From positions 496,001-560,000 of the forward strand of contig CAVORW010000001.1 of the NCBI GenBank assembly GCA_963698715.1: a stretch of 64,000 bases of DNA, read 5' to 3'. Both the position numbers and the translations under genes were made by a program. The first letter of the stretch is position 1. Each line of letters opens with the position of its first letter. The notes beneath the pieces were generated by a model, which was not told where the DNA came from, did no database searches, and was given only the letters and a program-made list of their open reading frames with translations. This stretch comes from CAWHJB01 sp963698715 (GTDB lineage: Bacteria; Chloroflexota; Anaerolineae; Anaerolineales; UBA4823). This document shows positions 26,205 to 35,785 of the stretch, piece by piece.

Positions 26205-27233
26205 ATGGCAGCTCCTCATTTGACATTTTTTTGTGAACTGGAACCCGGCGCGTTAGCCACTCTGATGGGGCGCAAGCTGATCGCTGACCTGGCAGAGCTT
26301 AATGCCAGCCTTAGCCTTGGAATCCTGGATTTCAGCCCGCAGCGTACCCAGGTCGTCCAGCGTTTGAATCAGGCCGGCATCCCCGTGGTGGCCTGGCTGC
26401 TGCTGCCAAAAGACCAAGGCTATTGGTTCAATCTCGATAACGTCGATCTGGCTGCTGCCCGTTTCCAGGCGTTTAGGGAGTGGACTGGCGAGAATCAGCT
26501 GATTTGGGATGGTGTCGGCCTGGATATTGAACCAGATATTCGCGAGTTAGAGGAGTTGTCGGCAAGAAACTGGCCCAGGCTGGCTGGCAAGGTTGGGGCG
26601 CGTGTACTCCGGGGCGGCCGGTTAAAAGCAGCCCGCCAAAAGTATCTTGAGCTGGTCGCAGACATTCGATCGGCTGGCTGGAGGGTTGACAGTTACCAAT
26701 TCCCGATCATTTCCGATGAGCGCAAGTCGCGCTCCACCTTGTTGCAGCGCCTGGCGGGTGTGGTCGATTTACCCGTTGACCGGGAAGTCTGGATGCTTTA
26801 CAGCAGTTTTTTGGGTAAGAATGGACCCGGCCTGTTAACCAGCTATGGCCCCGACGCTCAGTCCATCGGGCTGGGCAGCACTGGTGGGGGGGTAGATGTT
26901 GGCCTGGGTGATGAACGCCGGCTGGGCTGGGATGAGTTATCCCGGGATCTGCGCCTGGCCTGGTACTGGAATGAAGACCTTCATATTTTTAGCCTCGAAG
27001 GCTGCGCAGAGCAAAATTTTCTACCGCGCTTGAAAGCCTTTGTTTGGGATAAACCGATTTTGATGCCCGACCTGCCAACCGAAAGGATCAATGCCTACCG
27101 AGGCGTGCTCCAGGCCGTGCTGTGGGTCAGCACGCACGTTGTTTCAATCCTGATCAGTCTCCTGCTTGTTTGGTGGGCAATCTGGCGGCTGCGGCAAATC
27201 CTTCGCCGTCCAGACAGCCAGGCTGCTGAATAA
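26205..27233 (+). CDS. Unrecognised protein, possible TIM-barrel fold with C-terminal membrane helix
   Basis: 342-aa protein that I cannot assign. The order of strands and helices and the segment GVGLDIEPDIREL (where glycosidases of the GH18 type place catalytic acids), with GIPVVAWLLLP and GWRVDSYQFPII before and after it, suggest a TIM barrel. The C-terminus has a hydrophobic helix (about 305-325) and a basic tail, but no signal peptide is visible at the N-terminus, so the main domain may be cytoplasmic. Start ATG 26205 follows GAGG; longer readings lack a ribosome site. It converges with the amylosucrase operon, suggesting a role in glucan metabolism only by proximity. Confidence 0.55.
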   Translation: MAAPHLTFFCELEPGALATLMGRKLIADLAELNASLSLGILDFSPQRTQVVQRLNQAGIPVVAWLLLPKDQGYWFNLDNVDLAAARFQAFREWTGENQLIWDGVGLDIEPDIRELEELSARNWPRLAGKVGARVLRGGRLKAARQKYLELVADIRSAGWRVDSYQFPIISDERKSRSTLLQRLAGVVDLPVDREVWMLYSSFLGKNGPGLLTSYGPDAQSIGLGSTGGGVDVGLGDERRLGWDELSRDLRLAWYWNEDLHIFSLEGCAEQNFLPRLKAFVWDKPILMPDLPTERINAYRGVLQAVLWVSTHVVSILISLLLVWWAIWRLRQILRRPDSQAAE

Positions 27234-27319
27234 CCATCGCCATCTAAGTCAATTCATCCAAACTACTCTGTCAAACAGGCTGACGAGATCTGTGCAGCAT
27301 CAGCCGGACTAAATTTTAT

Positions 27320-29257
27320 TTACGAGCGCAGGCAGATGAACTCGTAGGGCTTCAAGGTGAGGGTATCCATAGCGTGCTGCTCGCCTTGCAATAAATCCTG
27401 AAAGCTGTAGCTCAATCCATAAAGGCGGAGCAGATTGGCAGGAATGGTTTGTTCAGCCTCGCTGAAATTTGCAAACACCAGCACCCTGTCTGACTCGTTC
27501 GTGCGCACATAGGCAAATATATGGGGGTTGTCGGCCTGGATGATTTGAAGCTCATTGCCGGAAAAAACCTTTTCAGATTTTCGAAGCTGAATCAGACGCT
27601 GCAGGCCCTGGTAAATCCGGCCCTCAACACTGTCGGGGTCGCTGCGCCTGCCGTAAATTTCCTGGCTGGCATAAGGCCGGTGGACCCAGCGGCTGTCCCG
27701 GGCTTTATCCGGGTCATTGCGGTAAGTGTAATCATTCAGCATGCCGGTCTCATCACCCAGATAAATCAGGGGTATCCCACCGATTGTCAGGATGACGGCG
27801 TGCATCAGCAGGAGCCGCCGAACTGCCAGCTCAATTTCGGTCTCAGTTTCTTCTTTGAGGGCTTTTTCAAGCCCAGCCAGTGAGGCGGCGGTCCCTGATA
27901 TGCGGGCGTCACCAGTCGCGGGATTCTCCTGAAAGGGCAGTCCACGGCCAAAACTGCCATCAAAACGGCCGGTATAAAATGCGTTTAAGAACTGGCGGTG
28001 ATCGTAGCCGTTTATATTCAGCAGGGCTGCGTCTTCATCCGAAAATGTCCAGCCGATATCGTCATGGCAGCGGATGTAGTTCACCCAGGCGCAGCCAGTT
28101 TTAATCTTAAACCGCTCGCTCATCGACTGGCTGAGAAGCCGGCTGTCGCGGGTTGCCAGAGAATTCCACAGTAATGCCATCAACAAAGGGTTGTAGGATA
28201 GCTGGCACTCATCGGGGTCGATATATCTGGCGACCTCATCTGGATGGACGATGGCTTCCGACTTGAACAGCAAACTGGGTGCAGCAATCCTGGCTGCCGC
28301 ATTAAAGGCCTGGATCAGGAGATGAGCCTCGGGCAAATTTTCGCAAGTGGTGCCCAACTGCTTCCAGATGAAAGCGACTGCATCCAGGCGCAGTACTTCG
28401 ACTCCGGCGTTGGCGAGCGACAGCATCTCATCTGCCATCCGGTTGAACACAACCGGGTTTTCATAGTTTAGATCCCATTGGTAGTCATGGAAAGTTGTCC
28501 AGACCCATTTTTCGGATTCCGGGTTGAATGTGAAGGCCCCGGGATGCTCGCTCGGGAAGATCTCGCGCAAATGAGCTTCATAAGCATCGGGTATTTTCCG
28601 ATCTGGGTACATCCGGTAATACTCTTGAAATTCCTGTTCGCCAGCCTTGGCTCGTAAGGCCCACAGGTGCTCGTCGGACGTGTGGTTGAATACCAGATCA
28701 AGCACCAGGCTGATGCCTTGTTGGCGCAGATCGCCGGCCAGGCTGGACAATTCTTCCATGCTGCCCAGGGCCGGGTTGACTTCCCGGTAGCTGCTGACGG
28801 CATAGCCGCCATCATTGTCACCTTGGGGAGCCAGGAAGAGCGGCATCAGATGCAGATAGGTCAGTCCCAATTCTTTGAAATAGGGTATCTTTTCCCGGAT
28901 ACCAGCCAGATCACCGGCAAACAGGTCCACGTAGCAGACACCGCCCAGCATCTGATTGGATTGGAACCAGAGAGGCTCCTTTTCGCGCCCCTGATCGAGA
29001 ATTTTTAAGTCGTCAGGCCTCGACAACCAGAGATTGGCCATTGTTACGAGTAAATCCTCGAGATGATAAAAGAAGTCATACTGGCTGCTGTATAACTGGA
29101 AGTAAATCTGGAACAAGCGTGGGAAATGTTTATCCAGCCGCCTGACGAACTGGTCCCAGGCTTCCGGTTCGGCTGCCGCCTGTTCAGCGAAGCGGGTTTC
29201 CAGGCGCGGCAGCAGGCGGGCCAACGAGCGTTCCAATTGGGTGGCAGATTTATCCAT
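27320..29257 (-). CDS. Amylosucrase (GH13 subfamily 4)
   Basis: 645-aa enzyme closely following amylosucrase through its length: LVLDLVFNHTSDEHLWA, EVLRLDAVAFIWKQLG with nucleophile Asp292, LLFKSEAIVHPDEV with acid/base Glu334, and YIRCHDDIGWTF with the transition-state Asp. The 42-residue spacing of the two catalytic residues equals that in the Neisseria enzyme. No signal peptide is seen. Expected reaction: sucrose is split, glucose is added to an alpha-1,4-glucan and fructose released. The upstream fructokinase gene ends 1 base before this start, giving an operon that captures the fructose; the glucan would feed glycogen stores. Sucrose hydrolase is the main alternative. Confidence 0.88.
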   Translation of the reverse strand: MDKSATQLERSLARLLPRLETRFAEQAAAEPEAWDQFVRRLDKHFPRLFQIYFQLYSSQYDFFYHLEDLLVTMANLWLSRPDDLKILDQGREKEPLWFQSNQMLGGVCYVDLFAGDLAGIREKIPYFKELGLTYLHLMPLFLAPQGDNDGGYAVSSYREVNPALGSMEELSSLAGDLRQQGISLVLDLVFNHTSDEHLWALRAKAGEQEFQEYYRMYPDRKIPDAYEAHLREIFPSEHPGAFTFNPESEKWVWTTFHDYQWDLNYENPVVFNRMADEMLSLANAGVEVLRLDAVAFIWKQLGTTCENLPEAHLLIQAFNAAARIAAPSLLFKSEAIVHPDEVARYIDPDECQLSYNPLLMALLWNSLATRDSRLLSQSMSERFKIKTGCAWVNYIRCHDDIGWTFSDEDAALLNINGYDHRQFLNAFYTGRFDGSFGRGLPFQENPATGDARISGTAASLAGLEKALKEETETEIELAVRRLLLMHAVILTIGGIPLIYLGDETGMLNDYTYRNDPDKARDSRWVHRPYASQEIYGRRSDPDSVEGRIYQGLQRLIQLRKSEKVFSGNELQIIQADNPHIFAYVRTNESDRVLVFANFSEAEQTIPANLLRLYGLSYSFQDLLQGEQHAMDTLTLKPYEFICLRS

Positions 29258-29258
29258 C

Positions 29259-30221
29259 TTATGACTCCGAATGGCTGATAAAATCGTCCACTTGCTGGCG
29301 GGAAGGCAAGGCGGGAATAGCCCCGCGTTGGGTAGTGGTCAGGGCCCCCACGGCATTCGCATAACGGCAGATATCCGAGAGTAGCGGCTCGTCCAGTGGT
29401 CGGTCCAGGTTTTCGGTCAGCCCTTTAAGCAGTCCGGCCACAAATCCATCTCCAGCACCGGTCGTATCCACCGGTGTGACTGGGAAGCCAGGCGCATTGC
29501 CTGCCAGCTCTGGAGTGAAGTAGGTGCATCCGCCTTTTCCACGGGTGATCACCAATAATTTTAAGTCGTCATGCCACAGGCTGCGGGCCCCGTCTGGAAT
29601 AAGCTCGTTGCCACTCAAAAAATTCAGCTCTTCCTCGCTGATCTTAATCACCTGGGCAAGTCTCCAGGCATCCAGGATCCCCTGGCGGGCCTCACTGGCA
29701 CCTGGCCACAAGTTCAATCGTAAGTTTGGATCATAAGAAACCAGCAGTCCGGCAGCCTGGGCGATCGCGATTGCCTCCAGGGTGGTTGACCGGCTGGGCT
29801 CACTGATCAGGCTGATGGATCCGAAATGGAAGATCTTCGCACTGCGGATATAATCGGCTTTTAATTCATCCGGCCTGTAAAGCATATCCGCGCTGGGATG
29901 GCGATAAAACATAAAATCCCGCTCGCCGTCCGCCATCAGGGAGACGAAGGCCAGAGCTGTGCGCGCTTCACTTGCGAAGCACAGGGCCGAGATATCCACC
30001 CCGGCCTGTTCCAGGGTCAGGGCCAGGAAGCGCCCAAACGCGTCATCGCCAACCTTGCCCATAAATCCGCTTGGTATGCCCAATTTGGCCAGCCCGACTG
30101 CCACGTTAGCCGGGGCGCCGCCCGGCGCTTTTTGGAAGGCAGGCGCTTCAATCAACGTTACGCCCGACACCGTTGGCACAAAATCGATTAACAGTTCCCC
30201 AAGCGCGATCACCTCTGGCAT
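29259..30221 (-). CDS. Fructokinase, PfkB family
   Basis: 320-aa PfkB-family sugar kinase. N-terminal ALGELLIDFVP, substrate-binding QKAPGGAPANVAVGLAKLG, and the C-terminal signature DTTGAGDGFVAGLLKGL with the catalytic Asp. It phosphorylates fructose to fructose 6-phosphate with ATP. Specificity is inferred from the family and from its direct coupling to the amylosucrase gene, which releases fructose. Start ATG 30221 is preceded by GGGAGGG; a longer reading to 30239 is less likely. Stop TAA and next ATG are separated by a single base. Confidence 0.87.
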   Translation of the reverse strand: MPEVIALGELLIDFVPTVSGVTLIEAPAFQKAPGGAPANVAVGLAKLGIPSGFMGKVGDDAFGRFLALTLEQAGVDISALCFASEARTALAFVSLMADGERDFMFYRHPSADMLYRPDELKADYIRSAKIFHFGSISLISEPSRSTTLEAIAIAQAAGLLVSYDPNLRLNLWPGASEARQGILDAWRLAQVIKISEEELNFLSGNELIPDGARSLWHDDLKLLVITRGKGGCTYFTPELAGNAPGFPVTPVDTTGAGDGFVAGLLKGLTENLDRPLDEPLLSDICRYANAVGALTTTQRGAIPALPSRQQVDDFISHSES

Positions 30222-30832
30222 CGTTTCCGACCCTCCCATAAACAGATTTTCTGTCTATTCAATTCCACTCGTTTCCTGCTTCGATATCGGTGATACCTTA
30301 ACGCCGTGTTCTGAATCACTTATTTAGCCATCAAGGTATGCAGCATGATTGAAGATTTAATGATCCCATTATACTTGCTCTGGGATTCACTCCAGTGATC
30401 CGCATCCACGCGGATTCAGAAGGTCGTCTAAGTGGTCTTTGCTGCAAGTCACTTAAGAAAAATCAGATTTTGTGGTGTTCGGCTTGGGCGGTGCAACCGC
30501 CCAAACCGATCACCACATAAGCCTCTGATTTAGCGAGAATACTGCTAAAATCCAGCTTACGAAGAATGTGAACCAAATCCGTTTGCGGTACAATTGAATT
30601 AGGACTTATCCGAAAATGGGAGTGTGAATGTACATGCACGCTCGGCACCCATTGATAACCACAAATCCGCTTGAATTTTCGAATAGAACCTTATTGTGGT
30701 GCTGTGATGCAACTTTTAGTTCAGTCCCCCGTAATTAATACAGGTTCATGATACTTTCCAAATTTCAGCGGAACTACGAAACTGCTATAGATATTAAATG
30801 CCCGAACGGGCGATTCTAAACAGGAGCTTAAA
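30222..30832. other. Divergent intergenic region with palindromic element
   Basis: About 610 bases between the fructokinase and LiaF-like genes. It holds the repeat element at 30453-30531, a minus-strand TATAAT (30373-30368) that may serve the fructokinase-amylosucrase operon, a weak plus-strand TTTCAG-17-TATAGA promoter ending near 30791, and the small palindrome GCCCGAACGGGC (30800-30811) just before the LiaF-like ribosome site. No coding region is supported. Confidence 0.45.
30453..30531. repeat. Palindromic repeat element, family B, copy 1
   Basis: Core stem TGTGGTG-TTCGGC-TTGGGCGGT (30471-30492) pairing with ACCGCCCAA-ACCGAT-CACCACA (30496-30517), plus an outer AAATCAGA/TCTGATTT pair (30460-30467, 30524-30531). 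The first 65 bp, including TTAAGAAAAA, match 42405-42468. Confidence 0.7.
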
Positions 30833-31621
30833 ATGAGACGTGGCGCTATCTTTTGGGGCGGAATGCTGGTTTTATTCGGCCTTTTATTTTTGCTCAGCAA
30901 TCTGGGTTTGGTTGATTTGGATGTCTGGTCACTCTTCTGGCCAATCCTGCTGATTGGGGCGGGACTGTGGTTTCTATACGGCTACTTTGTTCGCCCGCAG
31001 GCAGATGTTGAACATGCAGCTATCCCGCTGGAGGGTGCAGACCGGGCGCGGCTGCGTGTCAATCATGCAGCCGGCAAGCTGAGCGTGTATGCCGGAGCGG
31101 GTGCAGGCAGCCTGGCGGAAGGCGATTTCACCGGCGGGTTGGATCTTTCCAGCCGGCGAAGTGGTGACACGCTCGATGTGAGCATGAAAGTCCCCACGCA
31201 GGTGTTTGTATTTCCTTTTGGGCCGGGCACTACTCTGGACTGGTCGTTTGGCCTAGCTCGCCAGGTTCCACTCGAACTGGAGTTTGAGACCGGGGCGAAC
31301 GATGCCCAGCTCGATCTAACCGATTTGCAGGTCAGCCGGTTGCAGTTGAAATCGGGCGCCAGCTCTACTGTTGTGCGCCTGCCCGCCTCAGCCGGGTTGA
31401 CCCAGGTCTCGGTTGAAACCGGGGCGGCCTCAGTCAAGCTGTATGTCCCCCAGGGTGTAGCCGCCCGAATATCTGGCAGCTCCGGGCTGGCTTCGATCCA
31501 GGTGGATGAGCAGCGCTTCCCACGGGCGGGTGCTTATAACCAATCGCCAGAGTATGAAACTGCGGAAAATAAGGTGGAGATTACGATCTCCGTAGGAGTG
31601 GGCTCGGTTGATGTGAGTTAG
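30833..31621 (+). CDS. LiaF-like membrane stress protein
   Basis: 262-aa protein with two N-terminal membrane helices of the DUF5668/LiaF type (GGMLVLFGLLFLLSNLG and WPILLIGAGLWFLYGY), followed from about residue 65 by a beta-helical adhesin-like domain of the LiaF/DUF4097 group (strand repeats such as QVPLELEFETGANDAQLDL and VSVETGAASVKLYVP). Related proteins regulate the cell-envelope stress response. AGGAG precedes the ATG. It lies upstream of three similar genes, with a nicotinate phosphoribosyltransferase gene between. Confidence 0.75.
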   Translation: MRRGAIFWGGMLVLFGLLFLLSNLGLVDLDVWSLFWPILLIGAGLWFLYGYFVRPQADVEHAAIPLEGADRARLRVNHAAGKLSVYAGAGAGSLAEGDFTGGLDLSSRRSGDTLDVSMKVPTQVFVFPFGPGTTLDWSFGLARQVPLELEFETGANDAQLDLTDLQVSRLQLKSGASSTVVRLPASAGLTQVSVETGAASVKLYVPQGVAARISGSSGLASIQVDEQRFPRAGAYNQSPEYETAENKVEITISVGVGSVDVS

Positions 31622-31641
31622 GTTTGAAAAGGAGCACCCCC

Positions 31642-33205
31642 ATGAAACCTGCCGGGCAAAAAACTGCTGAAGGAATCCTGTACACCGATATGTACCAGCT
31701 CACCATGGCTCAGGTGTATTTCCGACAGGGTCTGCACGAAAAAGAGGTTCAATTTGACCATTTTTTCCGCAGCTATCCGGATTATGGTTCTCACAAAGCG
31801 GGTTATTGTATTAGTGCAGGCTTGGAATGGCTGCTGGATTGGATGGAGGCAGCCTATTTTCGGGATGAGGATATTGAAATCCTTCGCAGCCAGAAAACCA
31901 GCCTGGGCAGCCGAATATTTGAGGATGATTTCCTGGATTGGCTGCGCCAGAATGGCGATTTTTCAGGCTTGAGTCTTTCTGTCATCCCCGAAGGGCGGGT
32001 GGTGCACCCCAATGTCCCATTAACCGTCGTGCGCGGCCCGCTGGCGATGGCCCAGGTCCTGGAAACATCTCTCTTAAACCACCTGAATTATCAAACCCTG
32101 ATTGCTACCAAAGCGGCTCGTATCCGTGAAATCGGGCGCGGCCAGCTGATGTTGGAATTTGGCTTGCGCCGCGGTCAGGATAGAGGCGCCAATGCCGGGG
32201 CCAGGGCCGCGCTGATCGGCGGGGCAGATTACAGTTCCAACGTAGGCGTGTCCTCGGTGCTTGGCTATCCTCCAAAAGGCACCCACGCCCACAGCATGGT
32301 CCAGCTCTTTATGGCGCTGAACCGCACCGAGCTGGATGCATTCCGGGCCTACGCGGAAATCTATCCGGATGACTGCCTGCTGCTGGTGGATACCATTGAC
32401 ACCCTTGAAAGTGGGGTTCCAAATGCTATCCGAGTTTTTGAAGAACTGCGCCGGCAGGGGCATAAACCGGTTGGCATCCGCCTTGATTTCGGGCGACCTG
32501 GCCTATCTGAGCATCCAGGCTGCCAAACAGCTGGACCAGGCTGGCTTCTCGGATGTCTCGATTGTGCTCTCAAACAACCTGGATGAGCTGGTGATCTGGC
32601 AAATTATCACCCAGATCGTGGAAGAAGCGCCGCGCTATCAGATGGATGCAGATCAACTGATCAAACGGCTGGTATATGGGGTTGGGACGCGCCTGATCAC
32701 CTCCTGGGGCGAGCCGGCCCTGGGGGGAGTTTATAAACTGGTGGCGGTCTGCGATCAAGATCGCTGGGTGCCGGCCATCAAGATTTCAGAATCACCCTCC
32801 AAAACTCCCAATCCTGGGCACAAAGAAGTCTGGCGGATTTACGATCGGCGTGGCAACGCAACAGCCGATCTGCTGGCCTTGCCGGGTGATGAGATTGGCA
32901 GCCTGGATCGGATCCAGCTGCGCCACCCAAGCGATTATTCCAAGCAGCGTGTCCTCGAACGAAGTGATATTTCGGAGATCGAACCTCTCCTGGTGGATAT
33001 TCTGGAGGAAGGTAAGCTGCTGGTTGACCTGCCCGATATTGAGCGTATGCGCGCCATCCGCCAGGCAGATGTGGAGCGCCTGGATCCGGGTGTGCGGCGC
33101 ATTATGTACCCGCATATCTACCACGTCTCCCTGACTCAATCCCTTTGGAATATGAAGCAGAGGCAGATTGGCGAAGCATTGGGGTGGGATCAGGTGCAAT
33201 CCTAA
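31642..33205 (+). pseudogene. pncB: Nicotinate phosphoribosyltransferase, apparent frameshift
   Basis: Nicotinate phosphoribosyltransferase forms nicotinate mononucleotide from nicotinate and PRPP in NAD salvage. The first frame (to about 32486) shows LYTDMYQLTMAQVYF, HLNYQTLIATKAARI, FGLRRGQD and SNVGVSSVLGYPPKGTHAHSMV. The rest (VGIRLD-SGDLAYLS onward, VSIVLSNNLDEL, GVGTRLITSWGEPALGGVYKLV) is in another frame. Removing one T from TTT at 32487-32489 restores the expected GIRLDSGDLAYLS motif and a protein of about 520 aa. All other motifs are intact, so this is either a sequencing error or a very recent mutation. AAGGAG precedes ATG 31642; the gene sits 20 bases after the LiaF-like gene. Confidence 0.85.
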
Positions 33206-33384
33206 ATGGCCTGCAACTTTTCGATTGCCTGTGCGTAAAATGTATGAGGGCTGTCGGTGCACGTTTATCCCGCCCGCGGCCCCATATATCCCAGGCAAAA
33301 GCATACTAAAAATCGCCTGGCATAAAAAGAGTTGCCAGCTTTACGTGGCTCCTGAAAAAGCTTTGAACAGTGGAGGAAAACAAG

Positions 33385-34014
33385 ATGTCAAAATGGATTG
33401 AATCGCGGCTCATCTGGGGGCTGCTGCTGATTTTTGCTGGCGGGTTGTTTCTGCTTGAAAATCTTGGTATGTTAGCTACCAGTGGAATGGTCTGGGCTGC
33501 CCTGTTAGGCCTGGGCGGGGTGTTTTTTATATCGCTTTTTATCCAATCCCGGGAGCAGTGGTGGGGATTGATCCCTGGGATCACCTTGCTGGCGGTGGCT
33601 CTGACGATCTTCCTCGATAATTATTTCCCCCGAGTCGGAGATCTCCTGGGCGGCACCATTATCCTGGGTGGGGTTGGGCTGGCTTTTTTGTTGGTGTATC
33701 TTGCCAATCGTGAAAATTGGTGGGCGCTGATCCCGATGGGTGTGATGCTGACCCTGGTTGGGGTCTCTACCTTGGATGAATTCACTCGCCTTGACACGGG
33801 TGGGGTTTTCTTCCTTGGGCTGGGGCTGACGTTTGCACTGGTAGCCTTGCTGCCATCTGAACGAGCTCAAATGCGCTGGGCCTGGATACCGGCAGGGATC
33901 CTGCTGGCGATGGGTCTTGTCATCAGCGCCTCAGCTGCTGCACTGCTTGGTTACATTGGGCCGGTTGCCCTGATCCTGGCTGGCCTGTTCTTTATTCTGC
34001 GGGCCGCCCGGTGA
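33385..34014 (+). CDS. Polytopic membrane protein with LiaF-type transmembrane region
   Basis: About 209 aa, almost entirely hydrophobic, with three repeats of the paired-helix unit seen in LiaF/DUF5668 proteins (LLLIFAGGLFLLENLGML, GGTIILGGVGLAFLLVYLA, GGVFFLGLGLTFALVALLP). No extracytoplasmic domain. GGAGG precedes ATG 33385. It probably works with the LiaF-like and PspC proteins on either side in envelope-stress sensing; function not established. Confidence 0.65.
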   Translation: MSKWIESRLIWGLLLIFAGGLFLLENLGMLATSGMVWAALLGLGGVFFISLFIQSREQWWGLIPGITLLAVALTIFLDNYFPRVGDLLGGTIILGGVGLAFLLVYLANRENWWALIPMGVMLTLVGVSTLDEFTRLDTGGVFFLGLGLTFALVALLPSERAQMRWAWIPAGILLAMGLVISASAAALLGYIGPVALILAGLFFILRAAR

Positions 34015-34118
34015 GAGCTGCATTAAATACGTTGGCAATCACAAAAACCGCTGGGTTATACGCCCTCACACTTCGTCATTATCTGGCTTCCTGAGGTTGA
34101 TCACAAGGTGGAACGAGT

Positions 34119-34586
34119 ATGAAACCAAAATTAACCCGCAGTCAAACGGACCAGATGATTGGTGGTGTATGCGGTGGCCTGGCTCAATACCTGGGCATAG
34201 ACTCAACCTTTGTGCGCTTATTTTTCGTGCTGCTGGCATTTGCCGGGAATGGGATTGGAGTGCTGGCATACCTGCTGTTATGGATTATCCTGCCGGTCGA
34301 AGGGCATACCCGGCCGATCAGCTTTGAAGAAAATGTGCGCATGGGCAGTGCTGAGGTTGCTGAACGCGCCCGTATCATAGGTGAGGATTTTCGCCATATG
34401 GTTCAGAAACCCCATCCTCAGGCAACTCTGATCATCGGTGTCTCGTTAATTGTCCTGGGCGTAATTTACCTGATTGACAATCTGCAGCTTCCTTGGCTGC
34501 AGTGGCTTAGATTTGATATTGTTTGGCCCCTCTTGCTGGTGCTGGGCGGAATCGCCCTGATCCTGCGCCGGGGGCGAGGAGAATGA
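34119..34586 (+). CDS. PspC domain protein
   Basis: 155-aa protein. The PspC domain is at the N-terminus: KLTRSQTDQMIGGVCGGLAQY, then LGIDSTFVRLFFVLLAFAG and the helix pair LAYLLLWIILPVEG. A short cytoplasmic helical stretch (about 70-100) and a second pair of helices of LiaF type (LIIGVSLIVLGVIYLIDNL) follow. PspC proteins take part in phage-shock and envelope-stress responses at the inner membrane. AAGGTGG precedes the ATG. Its stop overlaps the region before the next LiaF-like start by 2 bases of spacing, so the two are co-translated. Confidence 0.85.
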   Translation: MKPKLTRSQTDQMIGGVCGGLAQYLGIDSTFVRLFFVLLAFAGNGIGVLAYLLLWIILPVEGHTRPISFEENVRMGSAEVAERARIIGEDFRHMVQKPHPQATLIIGVSLIVLGVIYLIDNLQLPWLQWLRFDIVWPLLLVLGGIALILRRGRGE

Positions 34587-34588
34587 CC

Positions 34589-35656
34589 ATGAATGAGGAC
34601 CGTCAGCCCCGCCAATACCGGGGCAGCCTGGTGTTCCCGATTATTTTGATCGGGCTGGGGATCATATTTCTGCTCAGCAATGTTGGTGCCTTGCGCGGCA
34701 ACGTCTGGGGAATGATCATCAACCTGTGGCCCATTTTGCTGATAGCCATCGGCCTGGATGGCATCTGGCGCCGTGAAGGTCTGGTTGGTGCTACGGTGAT
34801 GATCGTGCTGGGGATCGTGTTCCTGCTCAGCAATCTCGGCTATCTGGAGCTCAACGTGTGGGCGACAATCTTTCGCCTGTGGCCGATCCTGCTGATCGCG
34901 ATTGGCTTTGATGTACTGATTGGCAGGCGCTCGATGATCGCGAACCTGATCGGCCTGATGGTCATCCTGGCACTTCTGGCGGGAGCCCTGTGGATCTCCG
35001 GGATTGGGGTTGCCGGCGGGCGGAGTCTTACCGGAATGGAGGTCGGCCAGGTATTGGAAGATGTTTCCAGAGCCAATCTGCAGATTTCCCCGGCAGTCGG
35101 CGAGCTGAAAATCAGCGCCTTGAGCGGATCGGGCGACTTGATAGCAGGGCAGGTGCCCGATATGGGTGGTCGGACTGTGCGGGAGGATTATTCCGTCAGC
35201 GCTGGAATCGCCAGCTATCGCCTGACCACTGGCGGGGTTAATGTGGTCGGCTGGCCTGGCAGCGATGCCAATTGGTTCTGGAACCTGGGCCTGACCCCCA
35301 GCATTCCGCTTGACCTGCGGGTCGATATGGGTGTCGGCAGCATGCAGCTGGACCTGACTGAGCTGCAGCTCGATGAATTGAATGTCAGCATGGGGGTGGG
35401 CTCGCTGACTGTGAGTTTGCCTGGGGCGGAGGATTTACAGGCCCAGCTCGAAGGCGCAATTGGCGAGCTGGTTGTGATCGTGCCGCCTGGAGTCGGTGTC
35501 CGGGTGGCCGCTGGCTCCGGTCTGGGCGCGGTGGATGTGCCCGCTGGCTATAGTGAAAATAATGATATCTATACCTCGCCGAATTATGATACTGCCCAAA
35601 CCCAAATCGATTTGAGCCTCAGCCAGGCAATCGGCAGGATTGAAATTCGCCAGTAG
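34589..35656 (+). CDS. LiaF-like protein with duplicated membrane unit and adhesin-like domain
   Basis: 355-aa protein. Two copies of the LiaF paired-helix unit (FPIILIGLGIIFLLSNVGAL and TVMIVLGIVFLLSNLGYL, each followed by WPILLIAIG) and a fifth helix lead to a beta-strand repeat domain from about residue 165 (ISPAVGELKISALSG, LRVDMGVGSMQLDLTEL, LNVSMGVGSLTVSLPG) of the DUF4097/LiaF-C type. I chose ATG 34589, which sits at proper distance from GAGGAG; ATG 34583 is too close. Last gene of the envelope-stress group, ending in a strong terminator. Confidence 0.75.
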   Translation: MNEDRQPRQYRGSLVFPIILIGLGIIFLLSNVGALRGNVWGMIINLWPILLIAIGLDGIWRREGLVGATVMIVLGIVFLLSNLGYLELNVWATIFRLWPILLIAIGFDVLIGRRSMIANLIGLMVILALLAGALWISGIGVAGGRSLTGMEVGQVLEDVSRANLQISPAVGELKISALSGSGDLIAGQVPDMGGRTVREDYSVSAGIASYRLTTGGVNVVGWPGSDANWFWNLGLTPSIPLDLRVDMGVGSMQLDLTELQLDELNVSMGVGSLTVSLPGAEDLQAQLEGAIGELVVIVPPGVGVRVAAGSGLGAVDVPAGYSENNDIYTSPNYDTAQTQIDLSLSQAIGRIEIRQ

Positions 35657-35680
35657 CCGCTCCCAAAAGCTAAAACCGAA

Positions 35681-35727
35681 AAAATTGGGTGTTTGTTGGG
35701 GCTTTTGCCCAGCAAACACCCAATTTT
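35681..35727. terminator. Bidirectional terminator
   Basis: 20-nt arms (35681-35700 and 35708-35727; arm begins AAAATTGGGTGTTTG) with one G-T pair, with A-run before and T-run after the stem. It lies between the convergent LiaF-like and propeller genes. Confidence 0.8.
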
Positions 35728-35785
35728 GTCTTAAACCTGAATCCAGATAGCTTTGCCATCAAGAGGTTTTGGCCTGGGGGCTTCT

